DNA of 64,000 nt from assembly GCF_036250675.1 (NCBI RefSeq), contig NZ_CP109592.1:8308001-8372000 (forward strand), given 5' to 3'. The position numbers were made by a program, and so were the translations under genes. This document shows, in pieces, positions 41,128 through 51,700 of this stretch (the first letter of the stretch is position 1; every line of letters starts with the position of its first letter). The notes below the pieces were generated by a model that did no database searches, was not told the origin of the DNA, and worked only from the letters and a program-made list of their open reading frames with translations. This stretch comes from Streptomyces sp. NBC_01689 (GTDB lineage: Bacteria > Actinomycetota > Actinomycetes > Streptomycetales > Streptomycetaceae).

Positions 41128-42585
41128 TCAGGCCACCGCGGCCCGCCGGGTCGTGAACCCGATGACGGCGGCCACGGCGGCCAGGGCGGCGACGCTGGTG
41201 AGGGCCGTGGGCAGGGAGAACCAGTCCGCCATGAACCCGATCGCGGGCGGTCCGAGCAGCATGCCGCCGTAACCGAGTGTGGACGCGGCGGCGACCCCGC
41301 CGGGGCCGGCCAGGGTGCCCGCGCGCTCGATGGCCACGGGGAAGATGTTGGCGAGGCCGAGTCCGGTGACGGCGAACCCGAGCAGCGCGGCCCACGGTGC
41401 GGGGGCGAGCGACCCGAGCAGCATGCCGACCGCCGCCGTCGCGCCGCCCATCACCAGGATCCGGGTCCGTCCGACCCGTTCCAGCAACGCCGTCCCGCCG
41501 AGGCGTCCGATCGTCATGGTGAGCGCGAAGCAGGAGTAGCCGGCGGCCGCGACACCGGGATGCGCCGCGAGGTCCTGTTCGAGGTGGAGTGCTCCCCAGT
41601 CGGCTAGTGCTCCCTCGCCGTACGCCGTGCACAGGGCGATCACGCCGAAGACGAGCACCAGCACGCGGGTGCGTGGGTGCGTGCGCCGTGTCCCCCGTTC
41701 CTCCGCGCCGAGCGGGTGGTCCGGCGCCGTCGCCACACCCGCGTGGCGACCGTCCGGAGTGATCGGAGCGCGGTCGGAGTCCGGACGGTCCGGCGCGGCT
41801 GCGGCCCCGTCGTGGTGCGGCAGGTCCCGTGCGTCCGGCGTCTCGTGGTGGTGCGGCAGGTCCGGCGGGACCGGGATCTCGTGGTGGTGCCGCAGGTCCC
41901 GCGCGTCCGGAGTCTCGTCGTGGTCGGGAAGACCCCGTGCCGCCGGGGTGCCGTCGGCGTGCGGCCGGCCCGGTGCCGCCGGAGCCTCCTCGCGCAGCAG
42001 GACCCGTCCCGCCGCGGCGGTCACCAGCAGGCCGACGAAGGTCAGCCCCAGGAGGTGACGGGTGGGGGACAGCGATCCGGCGACCAGTCCGCCGAGGCCC
42101 GCGCCGATCATGCCGCCCAGGCTGAACGCGGCATGGAAGCCGGGCATGATCGGCCGTCTCAGGGCGGCCACCAGATCGACGGCCGCGCTGTTGAAGGCGA
42201 CGTTGATCCCGCCGTAGGCGGAGCCGAACACCAGGAGCACGGCTCCCAGGGCGAGCACGGAGTGGGTGAGCGGCGGCAGCGCCACGCTCAGGGAGAGGAC
42301 GACGGCGCAGGCGACGGTCACCGGATGGTTGCCGAACCGCCGGCACAGTCTTCCGGTGAGCGTCATCGTGATCACCGCGCCGGCCGAGACTCCCAGCAGC
42401 GCGAGCCCGAGCGTGCTCGCCGAGGCGCCGGTCTGCTCCTTGATGGCGGGGATGCGGACGACCCACCCGGCGAAGACGAATCCGTCGAGGGCGAAGAAGG
42501 CGGTCAGGGCGATACGGAGACGGGTGAGGTCCTTGCCGGTGTCGGGCGCGACGTTGCGCGTGCGGGTTTTGTTTATTTTCGGCAC
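41128..42585 (-). CDS. MFS transporter with a His-rich repeat loop
   Basis: The 485-residue protein starts at ATG 42585. Six helices in the first 200 residues (from LRIALTAFFALDGFVFAGWVVRIPAIKEQTG, the FucP/YbjJ-like entry motif) and six after residue 305 form a 12-helix MFS of the YbjJ/Bmt type. Between them lies a cytosolic loop of about 100 residues. It contains five 12-residue repeats (217-276), such as RDLRHHHEIPVP, PDLPHHHETPDA and RDLPHHDGAAAA, rich in His and Asp. The usual loop is far shorter and has no such repeats. The loop could bind divalent metal and gate the carrier, which is inference. The substrate is unknown. Confidence 0.88.
   Translation of the reverse strand: MPKINKTRTRNVAPDTGKDLTRLRIALTAFFALDGFVFAGWVVRIPAIKEQTGASASTLGLALLGVSAGAVITMTLTGRLCRRFGNHPVTVACAVVLSLSVALPPLTHSVLALGAVLLVFGSAYGGINVAFNSAAVDLVAALRRPIMPGFHAAFSLGGMIGAGLGGLVAGSLSPTRHLLGLTFVGLLVTAAAGRVLLREEAPAAPGRPHADGTPAARGLPDHDETPDARDLRHHHEIPVPPDLPHHHETPDARDLPHHDGAAAAPDRPDSDRAPITPDGRHAGVATAPDHPLGAEERGTRRTHPRTRVLVLVFGVIALCTAYGEGALADWGALHLEQDLAAHPGVAAAGYSCFALTMTIGRLGGTALLERVGRTRILVMGGATAAVGMLLGSLAPAPWAALLGFAVTGLGLANIFPVAIERAGTLAGPGGVAAASTLGYGGMLLGPPAIGFMADWFSLPTALTSVAALAAVAAVIGFTTRRAAVA
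41758..41937 (-). repeat. 36-base coding repeats (five 12-residue units, His/Asp-rich)
   Basis: The segment encodes five degenerate 12-residue units starting RGLPDHDETPDA. Codons differ between copies, but the His-His and Glu/Asp positions of the middle copies are kept. Confidence 0.8.
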
Positions 42586-42922
42586 AAACTCACCGTAGGC
42601 GGGTGCGTGAGCTGCGGCAAGGCTGTTCGTGGGGGCAATCGAGAGGGAGGGGGGGTGTCGGTTCGCGGGAGGGGTGGCTCGAGGGGAGCAGGAGTGGTTC
42701 GAGGGTGGGCGCGGTCAGGGGCGGTGCCCGGGTCGCGGCGGTCGCCTATTCGGACTGTTGTCCAGTCTCTGGTGAGTTCCGGAATCCCTTGCGGCGCGCG
42801 CCTCGCGTCGCCTAGTGTCCAATCTCGTTGGACAGTTCGTCCGACGGAGTTGGGCACGACCCGGGGGGAACCTGGTCGCGCCCGGCGAGTACGACGCACC
42901 GATTCCTTAGGGGGAATTGATC
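42586..42922. other. Divergent intergenic region of 337 bases
   Basis: The half near the MFS gene is G-rich and holds no supported gene (an open frame from 42603 has no ribosome site). The half near the peptide gene carries the promoter and the two related sites listed separately. Confidence 0.55.
42752..42834 (+). promoter_or_regulatory. Promoter with two related palindromic sites before the 71-residue peptide gene
   Basis: TTGCGG (42789-42794), an 18-base spacer and TAGTGT (42813-42818) form a plausible promoter. TGTCCAA-N5-TTGGACA (42816-42834) is a perfect inverted repeat over the start point. A second palindromic patch at 42752-42767 (GGAC-N4-GTCC) shares TGTCCARTCTC with it. One regulator bound at both sites is likely. 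Confidence 0.5.
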
Positions 42923-43138
42923 ATGATGGATCCTCGTGAACTGGACGCCGAATCCGCGGAGCTGCTGCCGGGCCGTGAGGCCCTCGGGCGGCTGAAGTTC
43001 AGCATCACCAAGACGGTGAACGTCACCAAGCACGTCGCCAACATCTCCGCGCACAACGAGTCGGCCGCGCTGAACGACCACTCCTCGTTCTCGGCGGCGG
43101 ACTCGGGCGCCGGTCAGGCCATCAACGTCAAGCAGTAG
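42923..43138 (+). CDS. 71-residue peptide of unknown function
   Basis: The frame starts at ATG 42923 (or 42926) behind a strong AGGGGG site, and a 14-base-pair terminator follows the stop, so it is well supported as a gene. The N-terminal 25 residues are acidic (MMDPRELDAESAELLPGREA, then LGRLK). The rest is neutral, rich in Asn, Ser, Ala and Val with alternating hydrophobic residues (KTVNVTKHVANISAHNESAA), ending AGQAINVKQ. There is no Cys, signal peptide or membrane span. The two-part shape resembles a leader plus core of a modified peptide or a small beta-forming protein, but no modifying enzyme is adjacent. It precedes the polyketide cluster, and a functional link is untested. Confidence 0.7.
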   Translation: MMDPRELDAESAELLPGREALGRLKFSITKTVNVTKHVANISAHNESAALNDHSSFSAADSGAGQAINVKQ

Positions 43139-43691
43139 TCCACGACGGCGAGGGCATGAGGCGGACCGCGCGGAGCGCGGTCCGCCTCACTCATGTCCCG
43201 GGCCCGACCGTGCGGGCTGGGTCGAGGGGCGGGGTCGGCGGTGCGTGGCCCGGTGGGTCGGACCGGGCCCGGACGGTGGGTCGGACCGCGCGGGGCCGGC
43301 GGATCGGCCGGTTTCCCGTCCTGTCGGTGAGCGGGACATTGTTCGAAGCGGGTGACGCGACACACATATTCACGCCCGCCCCTGCCCGCACCAGCCAATT
43401 CGGTTGTCCGGGAACGGTGTCCGGTGAGCGGACCGTGCAATTCCACGATTTGTACTCGGAGTTACATCGGTCGAAGCGACAAGTCTTGCTATCGTCCTAC
43501 TCGTTGGTAGCAAGTCGAATCGGGGGTCGCGGGGAGCGGGCGGATGTATTTCCGTCGTTCCTCGGGCGGGTCGGTCGAGACGGACGCTCTGGCAAGGGGG
43601 CCAGGCGGACGCGACAGCCGCGCGTATCTGTGACGCGGCCTTCGAACTCCAGTTTTCTCGCTCACTGATCCGAACAGGTGAGACACCTCAT
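43139..43691. other. Gene-free region of about 550 bases upstream of the polyketide cluster
   Basis: After the terminator at 43157-43189 no convincing gene is seen; a 29-codon frame near 43543 lacks a ribosome site. AT-richer DNA at 43360-43510 contains CTTGCTATCGTCC, a possible -10 region (TATCGT near 43493), and CTAC-N6-GTAG at about 43498-43511. These may form the cluster promoter and an operator. No pathway regulator gene lies here. Confidence 0.5.
43157..43189 (+). terminator. Terminator after the 71-residue peptide gene
   Basis: A perfect 14-base-pair stem (GAGGCGGACCGCGC and its complement), extended by one T-A pair, closes a GGA loop 18 bases after the stop. Confidence 0.85.
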
Positions 43692-45416
43692 ATGGCTCGT
43701 TCCCTGGTCGATTTACTGACCGCGCACGCCTCCCGGCAGCCTGACCGGACCGCCTACCGGTATCTCGTCACGGGTGACTGCGACGGAGAGATCCAGGACA
43801 TCTCCTACGGACGGCTGGCCGAACGGTCCCGGGCCGTCGCCGCCTGGCTCCAGGAACGCGGACTGGCCGGTTCGCGCGCGATTCTTCTTCATCCCCCCGG
43901 TCTCGAGTTCATGTCCGCCTATCTGGGCTGCCTTTCGGCCGGAGTCGTCGCCGTACCGGGCGTGCCTCCGCAGGGTCGGACGCAGAACCACCGGGCTCTG
44001 CTGCGGACCAGACGGCTGATGGCGGACGCGGACGCACGGGTGATCCTGGGCACGCGCGAGGTGACGTCCGCCCTGGCCGAGACGGCCGATGACCTGCCGG
44101 AGTTGACGGCGATCGGCCGCGTCGCGACCGAGGACATCCCCGACGAGGCGGCCGGCTCCTGGCGTGAGCCCGATCTCACGGCGGACTCCGTCGCCTTCCT
44201 CCAGTACACCTCCGGATCGACCTCCGCCCCGCGCGGAGTGATGGTGACCCACGGGAATCTGCTGGACAACGAGCGGGTCATCACGGAACGGATGGGCCAC
44301 ACCCCCGAGGTGATCGACGAGTACGGCCACGAACTCTTCGTCAGCTGGCTCCCCGTCTATCACGACATGGGTCTCATCGGCCCGGTCCTCAACGCGGTGC
44401 ACCTCGGGGTCACCGCCACGTTCTTCTCGCCGCTGCACTTCCTGCAACGGCCCGAACGCTGGCTGAACGCCGTCAGCCGCTACCGCCCGCACACCAGCGG
44501 CGGCCCCAACTTCGCCTACGAGCTGGCGCTCAAGCACGCGACACCCGAACACCTCGACGGGCTCGACCTGAGCCGCTGGCGGGTCGCCTTCAACGGCGCG
44601 GAACCCGTACGGGCGGCCACCCTGCGGCGGTTCACCGAGACCTTCGCCGCCGCGGGCTTCCGCCGGGAGGCCCTGTACCCGTGCTACGGCCTGGCGGAGG
44701 CCACCCTGATCGTCACCGGCGGTTCGGTCCAGGCCCCGCCCACCCTGGCCGGTCCGGCGTCCACCGGGCCGCACACCGGCCCGGCGGACGCGACGGCGGT
44801 GGGCTGCGGCCGGCCCGGCCCCGGTATCACCGTGGTCGTCGCCGACCCCGAGCGGCACGAGGAACTGCCCGAGGGCGAGGTCGGCGAGATCTGGGTCGCC
44901 GGCGCGAGCGTGGCCAAGGGGTACTGGCGCAACGCCCTCGCCACCCGGCAGACGTTCCGGGCCGGCCTCAAGGGCCGCGAGGGCCGCTTCCTGCGCACCG
45001 GCGACCTCGGATTCCTTCGGGACGGCGAACTCTTCGTCACCGGACGGCTCAAGGACCTGATGGTCGTCGACGGCCGCAACCACTACCCCCAGGACCTGGA
45101 ACTGTGCGCCGAGACCTCCCACTGGGCGCTGCGGTCAGGCTGCACCGCGGCCTTCTCCGTGGACGCGGGGGAGAAGGGCGAACAGCCCGTCGTCGTCGCG
45201 GAGACGGCGCCGGAGGCCCTGGGCGAGGCCGAGAAGATCGTCGACCTGATCCGCGGAGCGATCGGGGAGGCGCACGGCCTGCCGGTACGCGACGTGGTGC
45301 TCGTCCAGCCGGGCACCATCCCCAAGACGTCCAGCGGGAAGATCCAGCGCCGCGCCACCCGGACGGCGTACCTCGACGGCACCCTCTCACCGGTCGGCGC
45401 GCCCGCCTCGGGGTGA
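43692..45416 (+). CDS. Fatty-acyl-AMP ligase (FAAL), starter loading enzyme
   Basis: The 574-residue protein starts at ATG 43692 behind AGGTGAG. It is an ANL-superfamily adenylating enzyme: YTSGSTSAPRGVMVTHGN (P-loop, 172-182 core), SWLPVYHDMGLIGPVL, TSGGPNFAYELAL, CYGLAEATLIV (331 on), RTGDLGFLRDGELFVTGRLKDLMVVDGRNHYPQDLE and the C-terminal Lys in PKTSSGKIQR. FLRDGELFVTGR and the HDMGLIG block are typical of FAAL/FadD32-type enzymes, which make acyl-AMP from free fatty acids and pass the acyl group to an ACP rather than CoA. The next gene begins with such an ACP, so this enzyme sets the starter unit. Chain length cannot be read from the sequence. Confidence 0.93.
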   Translation: MARSLVDLLTAHASRQPDRTAYRYLVTGDCDGEIQDISYGRLAERSRAVAAWLQERGLAGSRAILLHPPGLEFMSAYLGCLSAGVVAVPGVPPQGRTQNHRALLRTRRLMADADARVILGTREVTSALAETADDLPELTAIGRVATEDIPDEAAGSWREPDLTADSVAFLQYTSGSTSAPRGVMVTHGNLLDNERVITERMGHTPEVIDEYGHELFVSWLPVYHDMGLIGPVLNAVHLGVTATFFSPLHFLQRPERWLNAVSRYRPHTSGGPNFAYELALKHATPEHLDGLDLSRWRVAFNGAEPVRAATLRRFTETFAAAGFRREALYPCYGLAEATLIVTGGSVQAPPTLAGPASTGPHTGPADATAVGCGRPGPGITVVVADPERHEELPEGEVGEIWVAGASVAKGYWRNALATRQTFRAGLKGREGRFLRTGDLGFLRDGELFVTGRLKDLMVVDGRNHYPQDLELCAETSHWALRSGCTAAFSVDAGEKGEQPVVVAETAPEALGEAEKIVDLIRGAIGEAHGLPVRDVVLVQPGTIPKTSSGKIQRRATRTAYLDGTLSPVGAPASG

Positions 45417-45777
45417 CGCCGCCGCCGACAGCGTGCCCGCACGCGCCGTCCCCGGCCCACGAGTCGACCAGCGCGACGCATGCGCCGCGTGGCTCCGTCG
45501 CGCCCGGGTGCCCCGTCCGGGCGTGGGGCGCCGCCGGTGGGGCCGGACGTGCGCACGGGCCCGCCGTGGCGCCGCTCCTCACCCGTACGCCCTGAAACCC
45601 ACCGAGACCCGCTGAGATCCGCCGAGACCCGCCGCGCGCTACCCGAGTTCGCCGTCTGCCGTCTGCCGTCTGCCGTCTGCCGTCTGCCGTCCGGCGGCAT
45701 CCGCCGTACCCCGCTGCGTGGCGCGGCGGCCGTACGGCATCCCATCTGAGACCGAGTTCACGAGGACACCTGCCGAG
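45417..45777. other. Gap of about 360 bases between FAAL and PKS genes with micro-repeats
   Basis: No gene is supported here. The stretch is GC-rich and ends with the repeat arrays listed at 45597-45692. The PKS frame is open upstream to 45718 but the ATG at 45778 is the better start. Confidence 0.6.
45597..45692. repeat. Two micro-repeat arrays before the PKS start
   Basis: At 45651-45692 the heptamer GCCGTCT is repeated six times, the last copy with one change. Just before it (about 45597-45640) lies an imperfect 10-base array of CCGAGAYCCG-like units. They end 85 bases before the PKS ATG. Confidence 0.85.
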
Positions 45778-48700
45778 ATGCCTGCGAACGAGTCCCCGAA
45801 GCACTTCCCCGAGACACCCGCGACGACCTCCGAGGACGTACGGGCCTGGCTGACGTCGGCCGTCGCCGCCGCGGCCGGGCTCGCGCCGTCCGCTGTCGCA
45901 CCGGAGCGCCCGATCGCGGAGTTCGGCCTCGGATCACGGCAGTTGGTGACGCTGGCGGCGAACCTGTCCGCGTGGCTCGGCACGCCCCTGGAGCCCTCGC
46001 TCGTCTTCAACCACCCCACGATCGCGGCGATCGCCGAGACCGTCCTCGGCGAGGGGCCCGACCCGGCGGCCGGTCCGGCCCCGGCCTCCGCGACACCCCG
46101 GCCCGGCACCCCCGTACGCGCGGACGACGACATGGCGATCATCTCCATGGCCTGCCGCTTCCCCGGTGGCGCCGACGATCCCGAGGGCCTGTGGCGGCTG
46201 CTGGCCGAGGGCGAGGACGTCGTCGGTGAGGTGCCCGACGGCCGGTGGGACACCCACGCGCTCCTGGATCCGGACCCGGAGGCCGAGGGCAAGGCGTACT
46301 CCCTGCGCGGCGGTTTCCTGACCGGCATCGACCGCTTCGACGCGCCCTTCTTCGGGATCTCGGCACGCGAGGCCGCCGCCATGGACCCGCAGCAGCGGCT
46401 GCTGCTGCAAACCGGCTGGGAGGCGTTCGAGCGCGCCGGGATCGTCCCGGAGTCACTGAACGGCAGTGCCACGGGCGTCTACGTGGGTCTGTACGACAGC
46501 GGCTACCTCGCCTCGGCCGGCCTGGACCAGCTGGACGGGCACGTGGGCACCGGCTCGGCGTCCAGCGTGGCGTCCGGGCGGATCGCGTACACCCTCGGTC
46601 TGCAGGGCCCGGCCGTCACCGTCGACACCGCGTGTTCCTCCTCCCTCGTCGCCCTGCACCTGGCCGCACGGGCGCTGGCGAGCGGCGAGTGCGACCTCGC
46701 GCTCGCGGGCGGCGCCACGCTCCTCGTGACGCCGCGCGGGCACGTCGAGTTCAGCAGGCTCCGCGGACTGTCACCGACCGGCAGATGCAGTCCGTTCTCC
46801 ACCGCGGCGGACGGCGTGGTGTGGGCGGAGGGCTGTGGACTGGTGCTGCTCAAGCGGCTCGCGGACGCGCACCGGGACGGCGACCGGGTCCTCGCGGTCG
46901 TCAAGGGCTCGGCGGTCAACCAGGACGGCCGGAGCCAGGGCCTGAGCGCTCCCAACGGCCTCGCCCAGGAACGGGTGTTGCGGGCCGCGCTGGACGACGC
47001 GGGACTCCGGCCGGAGGACCTGGACCACGTGGAGGCGCACGGCACCGGCACCCGGCTCGGCGACCCCGTCGAAGGCCGGGCCCTCGCCTCCGTGTTCGGG
47101 CCGGGACGCCCGGCGGACCGCCCCCTGCGCGTGGGCTCCCTGAAGTCCAACCTCGGCCACACCCAGGCCGCGGCGGGCATCGCCGGCGTCATCAAGACCG
47201 TCCTGTCCCTCGGCCACGAACTGCTCCCCGCGTCCCTGCACGCCGAGATCCCCACCGAGCACGTCGACTGGGCCACCGCCGGCCTGCGGGTGCACAGCCG
47301 CGCCGAGGCCTGGCCGCGACACGGCGACCGGGTACGGAGGGCCGGCGTGAGCGCGTTCGGGATCAGCGGCACCAACGCGCACGTGATCCTGGAGGAGGCG
47401 CCCCGGGACGAGCCCCGGCCGGCCGCGGTCACGACCGCCGCTCCCGCCCGCCGCCAGGACGCCGAGGAGCCCGGCACCGCACGGGCCGCGGTGCTCTTCC
47501 CGCTGTCCGCCCGCACTCTCCCGGCCCTCCGGGGACAGGCCACCCGTCTGCTCGACGCGCTCACCGCACGGCCGGACACGGCGCTGCCCGCCGTGGCCGC
47601 GGCCTTGGCCCACCACCGCACGCACTTCGAGCACCGCGCCGTCGTCCGGGCGGCCGACCGCGACGAACTGCTCGCCGCCCTGCGCACACTCGCCGACGGA
47701 CAGCCCGACGCCGAACTCGTCGTGGGCCCACGGCAGTCGGCACCGCCGGGCAGACTGGCGTTCGTCTTCCCCGGCCAGGGCGCCCAGTGGCCCGGCATGG
47801 CTCGCGAACTGCTGGACGTGTCAACGGTGTTCGCCGACGAATTCGACCGGTGCGACGCCGCCCTGCGCCCGTTCACCGGCTGGTCGGTGACGGCGGTCCT
47901 GCGCGGCGACGAGGGCACCCCGTCACCTGACCGGGTGGACGTCCTCCAGCCGGTGCTGTTCGCCGTGATGGTCTCCCTGGCCGCGGTGTGGCGGGCCCGT
48001 GGGGTACGACCGGACGCGGTGATGGGACACAGCCAGGGCGAGGTCGCCGCCGCCTGTGTGGCCGGTGCGCTCAGCCTCAACGACGCGGCGGCGGTGGTCG
48101 CCCTGCGCTCCCAGGCGCTGACCGCCGTGTCCGGCACGGGCGCCATGGCCGTCGTCGCCCTGCCGCACACCGAGGTGGAGACACACCTCGCCGGACTGGG
48201 CGGCCGGGTCTGCGTCGCCGCCGTGAACAGCGGCCGTTCGACGGTGCTCTCGGGTGATCCGGAACCGCTGGCGTCCCTGCTCGCCGACCTCGACCGACAG
48301 CAGGTGTTCGTCCGGCGTCTCGACGTCGACTACGCCTCGCACAGCGCCCGGGTCGAGCCGTTGCGCACGACCATCCTCGACGAACTCGACGGCATCACCA
48401 CCTGCTCGACCCCCGTCACCTGGTACTCCACGGTCACCGGTGAACCGGTCACGGACGAGCTCGAAGCCGGCTACTGGTACACGAACCTGCGCGAGCCCGT
48501 GCGCTTCGCGTCCACCGCCGAGCGCATGATGGCCGACGGCTACCGCTCCTTCGTCGAGCTCAGTCCCCACCCGGCGCTGGTCACCGCCCTGCTCACCGTC
48601 GGTGAGGACACGGGCGCCGAGGGACTGGTCGCCGTCGGATCGCTGCGCCGGGACGAGGACGGACCGGCCTGTCTGGACCGCGCCGCCGCCGAACTCCACG

Positions 48701-51700
48701 CGCACGGACGGCCGGTCGACTGGCGGCGGCTGGTGCCCGACGCGGGCACGGCGGAACTCCCCGGGTCGGCCGTGGAACTCCCCACGTACGCCTGGGACCC
48801 GCGGTCCTACTGGACCGGACCGGAGCCCGCGGCCGGACCGTCCGGACTCCTCGACCGCGCCGCGCACCCGCTGCTCGGCGTGCAGCTGCAGTCCGTGGAC
48901 GAGACCCGCTGGACCTTCCGCGACGAGTGGTCCCCGGCCACCGCCGACTGGCTGTCCGACCACAGGGTGTTCGGCCGGACAGTGGTGTCGGGCACCACCT
49001 TGCTGGAGGTGTGCCGCGCCGCCCTCGCCGTGGCCCGCCCGGACACTCCCTGCGACGTCACCGGCCTGCTTCTGCTCGCGCCGCTCGTCCTGCCGGAGAA
49101 GGGGACCGTCGAGGTGTCCGTCGAGGTGGCCACCGCGGGCTCGGCACCCGAGATCACCGTGCACAGCCGACCGCGCGACCGGCAGGACCCGGGCTGGACC
49201 CTGCACGCGACCGCGTCGGCCGCCCCGCCCGTGCCGGCCGCGACGGACCGGGCGCCGGTGTGGCCCCGGACCGCCGAATCCGTCTGGAGCGCCGGCACGT
49301 ACGAGCGACTGAGCGCCCTCGGCCTCGGCTACGGCCCGGCCTTCCGGGGCGTCCGGTCGGTGGTCACGACCGCCGTCGAGGGCGAGCTGCTGGCCAGGCT
49401 CGCCCTGCCGCCCGCGGCACGCGGGAGGAGCGACCCCTACCCCGTCCATCCGACGCTGCTGGACGCGGCCCTGCAGGTGGCCGCCGCGCTGGACACGGGC
49501 GGTGCGTCCGACGGCCCGGTGCTGCTGCCCGTCGCGGTCGGCCGCTGCGTCCTGCCGCCCGGCGGCACCGGTGACCTCACGGCGGTGGTCCGCAGGACCG
49601 GCGGCGCCGGAACGGACCTCACCCTCGACGTGACGCTGTGGGACGCGGACGGCGCCCCGGCGGGCCGGCTGGAGGACGTACGGCTGCGGGCCGTCCACCC
49701 GGCGGATCTGAACGGCGCCTCGGAGAACGGCCGTCACCTCTACGAAGTGGCGTGGACGGCCGCGCCCGAGGAACCCGCCGAGGCGCCGGACGCGGTGTGG
49801 GCCGTGCACGGCGACCGCTCGGACCCCGACGTCACGGCCGCCGTACGCGGTCTGGAGGCGGCGGGCCGCCAGGTGCGGGAGACGGACGCCGACATCGTCG
49901 TACGGTTCTGGCCGCGTCCGACGGCCGGCAGTGAACCGGCGTCCACGGCACACGAGTTGGCGGCCCTCGCACTGGCCGAGCTGCGGGACCTCGTGACGCT
50001 CGCGGACGACCGGCAGCCCGCCCGGACCGTGTGGGTCACCCGCGGCGCGCTCGCGACCGGTGCCGGGGACACCGTGCCCGGCCTGGCACAGTCCGTGCTG
50101 TGGGGCATGGCCCGCGGCGCCCGGGCCGAACACCCGCATCTCGCACCGACCTTGCTGGACCTGGACGGCACCGGCCCTACCGGCGTCCTTCCCTTCGGCG
50201 ACATCCTCACGGCGGCCGTCGCACACGTGGGCGAGCCTGAACTCGCCCTGCGGGACGGCGTCCTGCTCGTCCCCCGGCTCGGACGCGCCCGCCCGGCCGA
50301 CACCCTGCCGGTCCCGGCCGGTGACCGGTACGAACTGACCGGGCTCCCCACGGACCCCGCCCTGGCCACGACCGAGCCCCACACCCTCGCCCCCGGCCAG
50401 GTCAGGATCCAGGTCCACGCCCTCGCGCTACCCGCCCCGGGCGGCGGACGCTCCGGTACCGCGTGCGCCGGTGTGATCACGGAGGTTGCCCCCGTCATCG
50501 AGACTGCGCCCGTCACCGAGGCCGCGGTCGCCGAGGCCCCCTCCGGCACCGGGAACCCGGCTCCCGGCCTGCGGGTCTGCGCGCGCGCCGAGACACCGCC
50601 CGGCTCCGAGGCGGTCGTCGACGCACGCGGTCTCGCGGTGGTCCCCGACGACGTGCCGTTCACCACCGCCGCGGCCCTGGCCCTCACGGCCGGTGCCCCC
50701 GGCGGAGCGGGGGAACCGGCCGAGGCCCTGCGCACGGCCCTGGCCGGCCCGGGCCGTCCCGGCCGCCCCCGGGCCCTGCCGGTCACCGGCGCCCGCGAGG
50801 CACTGCGACGGCGGAGCGCGACCGGCGAACCCCTTGTCCTCGACCTGACCGGGCGGCCCGGACAGGCCCCCGCGGACGGCACGGTGCTGATCACCGGCGG
50901 CCTCGGAGCGGTCGGCCGGCACCTCGCCCGGCTCCTCGCCGAACAGGGTGTCCCACGCCTGCTTCTGACGTCCCGTCGAGGAACGGACGACCCGCGCGCC
51001 GAGGAGGTCGCCGCCGAACTGACGGCGCTCGGCGCCGAGGTCGGGATCGCCGCCTGCGACGTCGCGGACCCCGAGGCCCTGAGCGCCGTCCTCGCGGGTG
51101 TGACACCGGAGTCGCCCCTGCGCGGGGTCGTCCACTGTGCCGGGGTCCTGGCCGACGGCGTGATCGCCGAACTGACCCCCGAACGGCTGGCGCGGGTGCT
51201 GCGCCCCAAGGTGGACGGAGCCGCGCATCTGCACCGGCTCACCGCGGGTCTGCCCCTCGGCCTGTTCCTGCTGGTGTCCTCGGCCGCCGGAGTCGTCGGC
51301 AGCGCGGGCCAGTCCAACTACGCGGCGGCCAACGCCTTCCTCGACCAACTCGCCCACCACCGGACCGCCCTGGGCCTGCCCGGTGTCTCGGTCTCCTTCG
51401 GCGCCTGGGCGGGCGAGGGACTCGCCGCCGAACACGCCGACCTGGACCGGATGGCCCGCGCCGGCCACCGTGCACTCACCCCGGACCAGGGTCGCGGTCT
51501 CGTCGAACTCGCCCTGCACAGGGGCACGCCGCACCTCGTCGCCTGGTCCCTGGACCTGCCCCGGCTGCGGAAGAACACAGCGGCCGCGGAGGACCGTTCG
51601 ACGGCGCTGTGGCGCTCACTGCTGCCTCCTCCGCCCCCTTCGCGCGGCGATCGGCACGGCGGAGGCGAGAGTATGGCGGAGCGGCTGGCCCGGCTGCCGG

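Noticed and set aside
42603..42815. 70-codon open frame before the 71-residue peptide gene
   Set aside because: It is Gly/Arg/Ser-rich, lacks a ribosome site and covers the promoter region.
43543..43632. Short frame MYFRRSSGGSVETDALARGP as a cluster peptide
   Set aside because: No ribosome site and no recognisable family; cannot be supported.
43156..43668. 170-codon frame upstream of the FAAL gene
   Set aside because: It runs through the terminator hairpin and the likely cluster promoter, and has composition like random high-GC DNA.
45651..45692. CRISPR or attachment site
   Set aside because: A plain heptamer microsatellite; no integrase or tRNA is near.
45718..45777. Upstream GTG start adding 20 residues to the polyketide synthase
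   Set aside because: The extension overlaps the intergenic repeats and has no ribosome site; ATG 45778 begins a normal ACP-proximal terminus.
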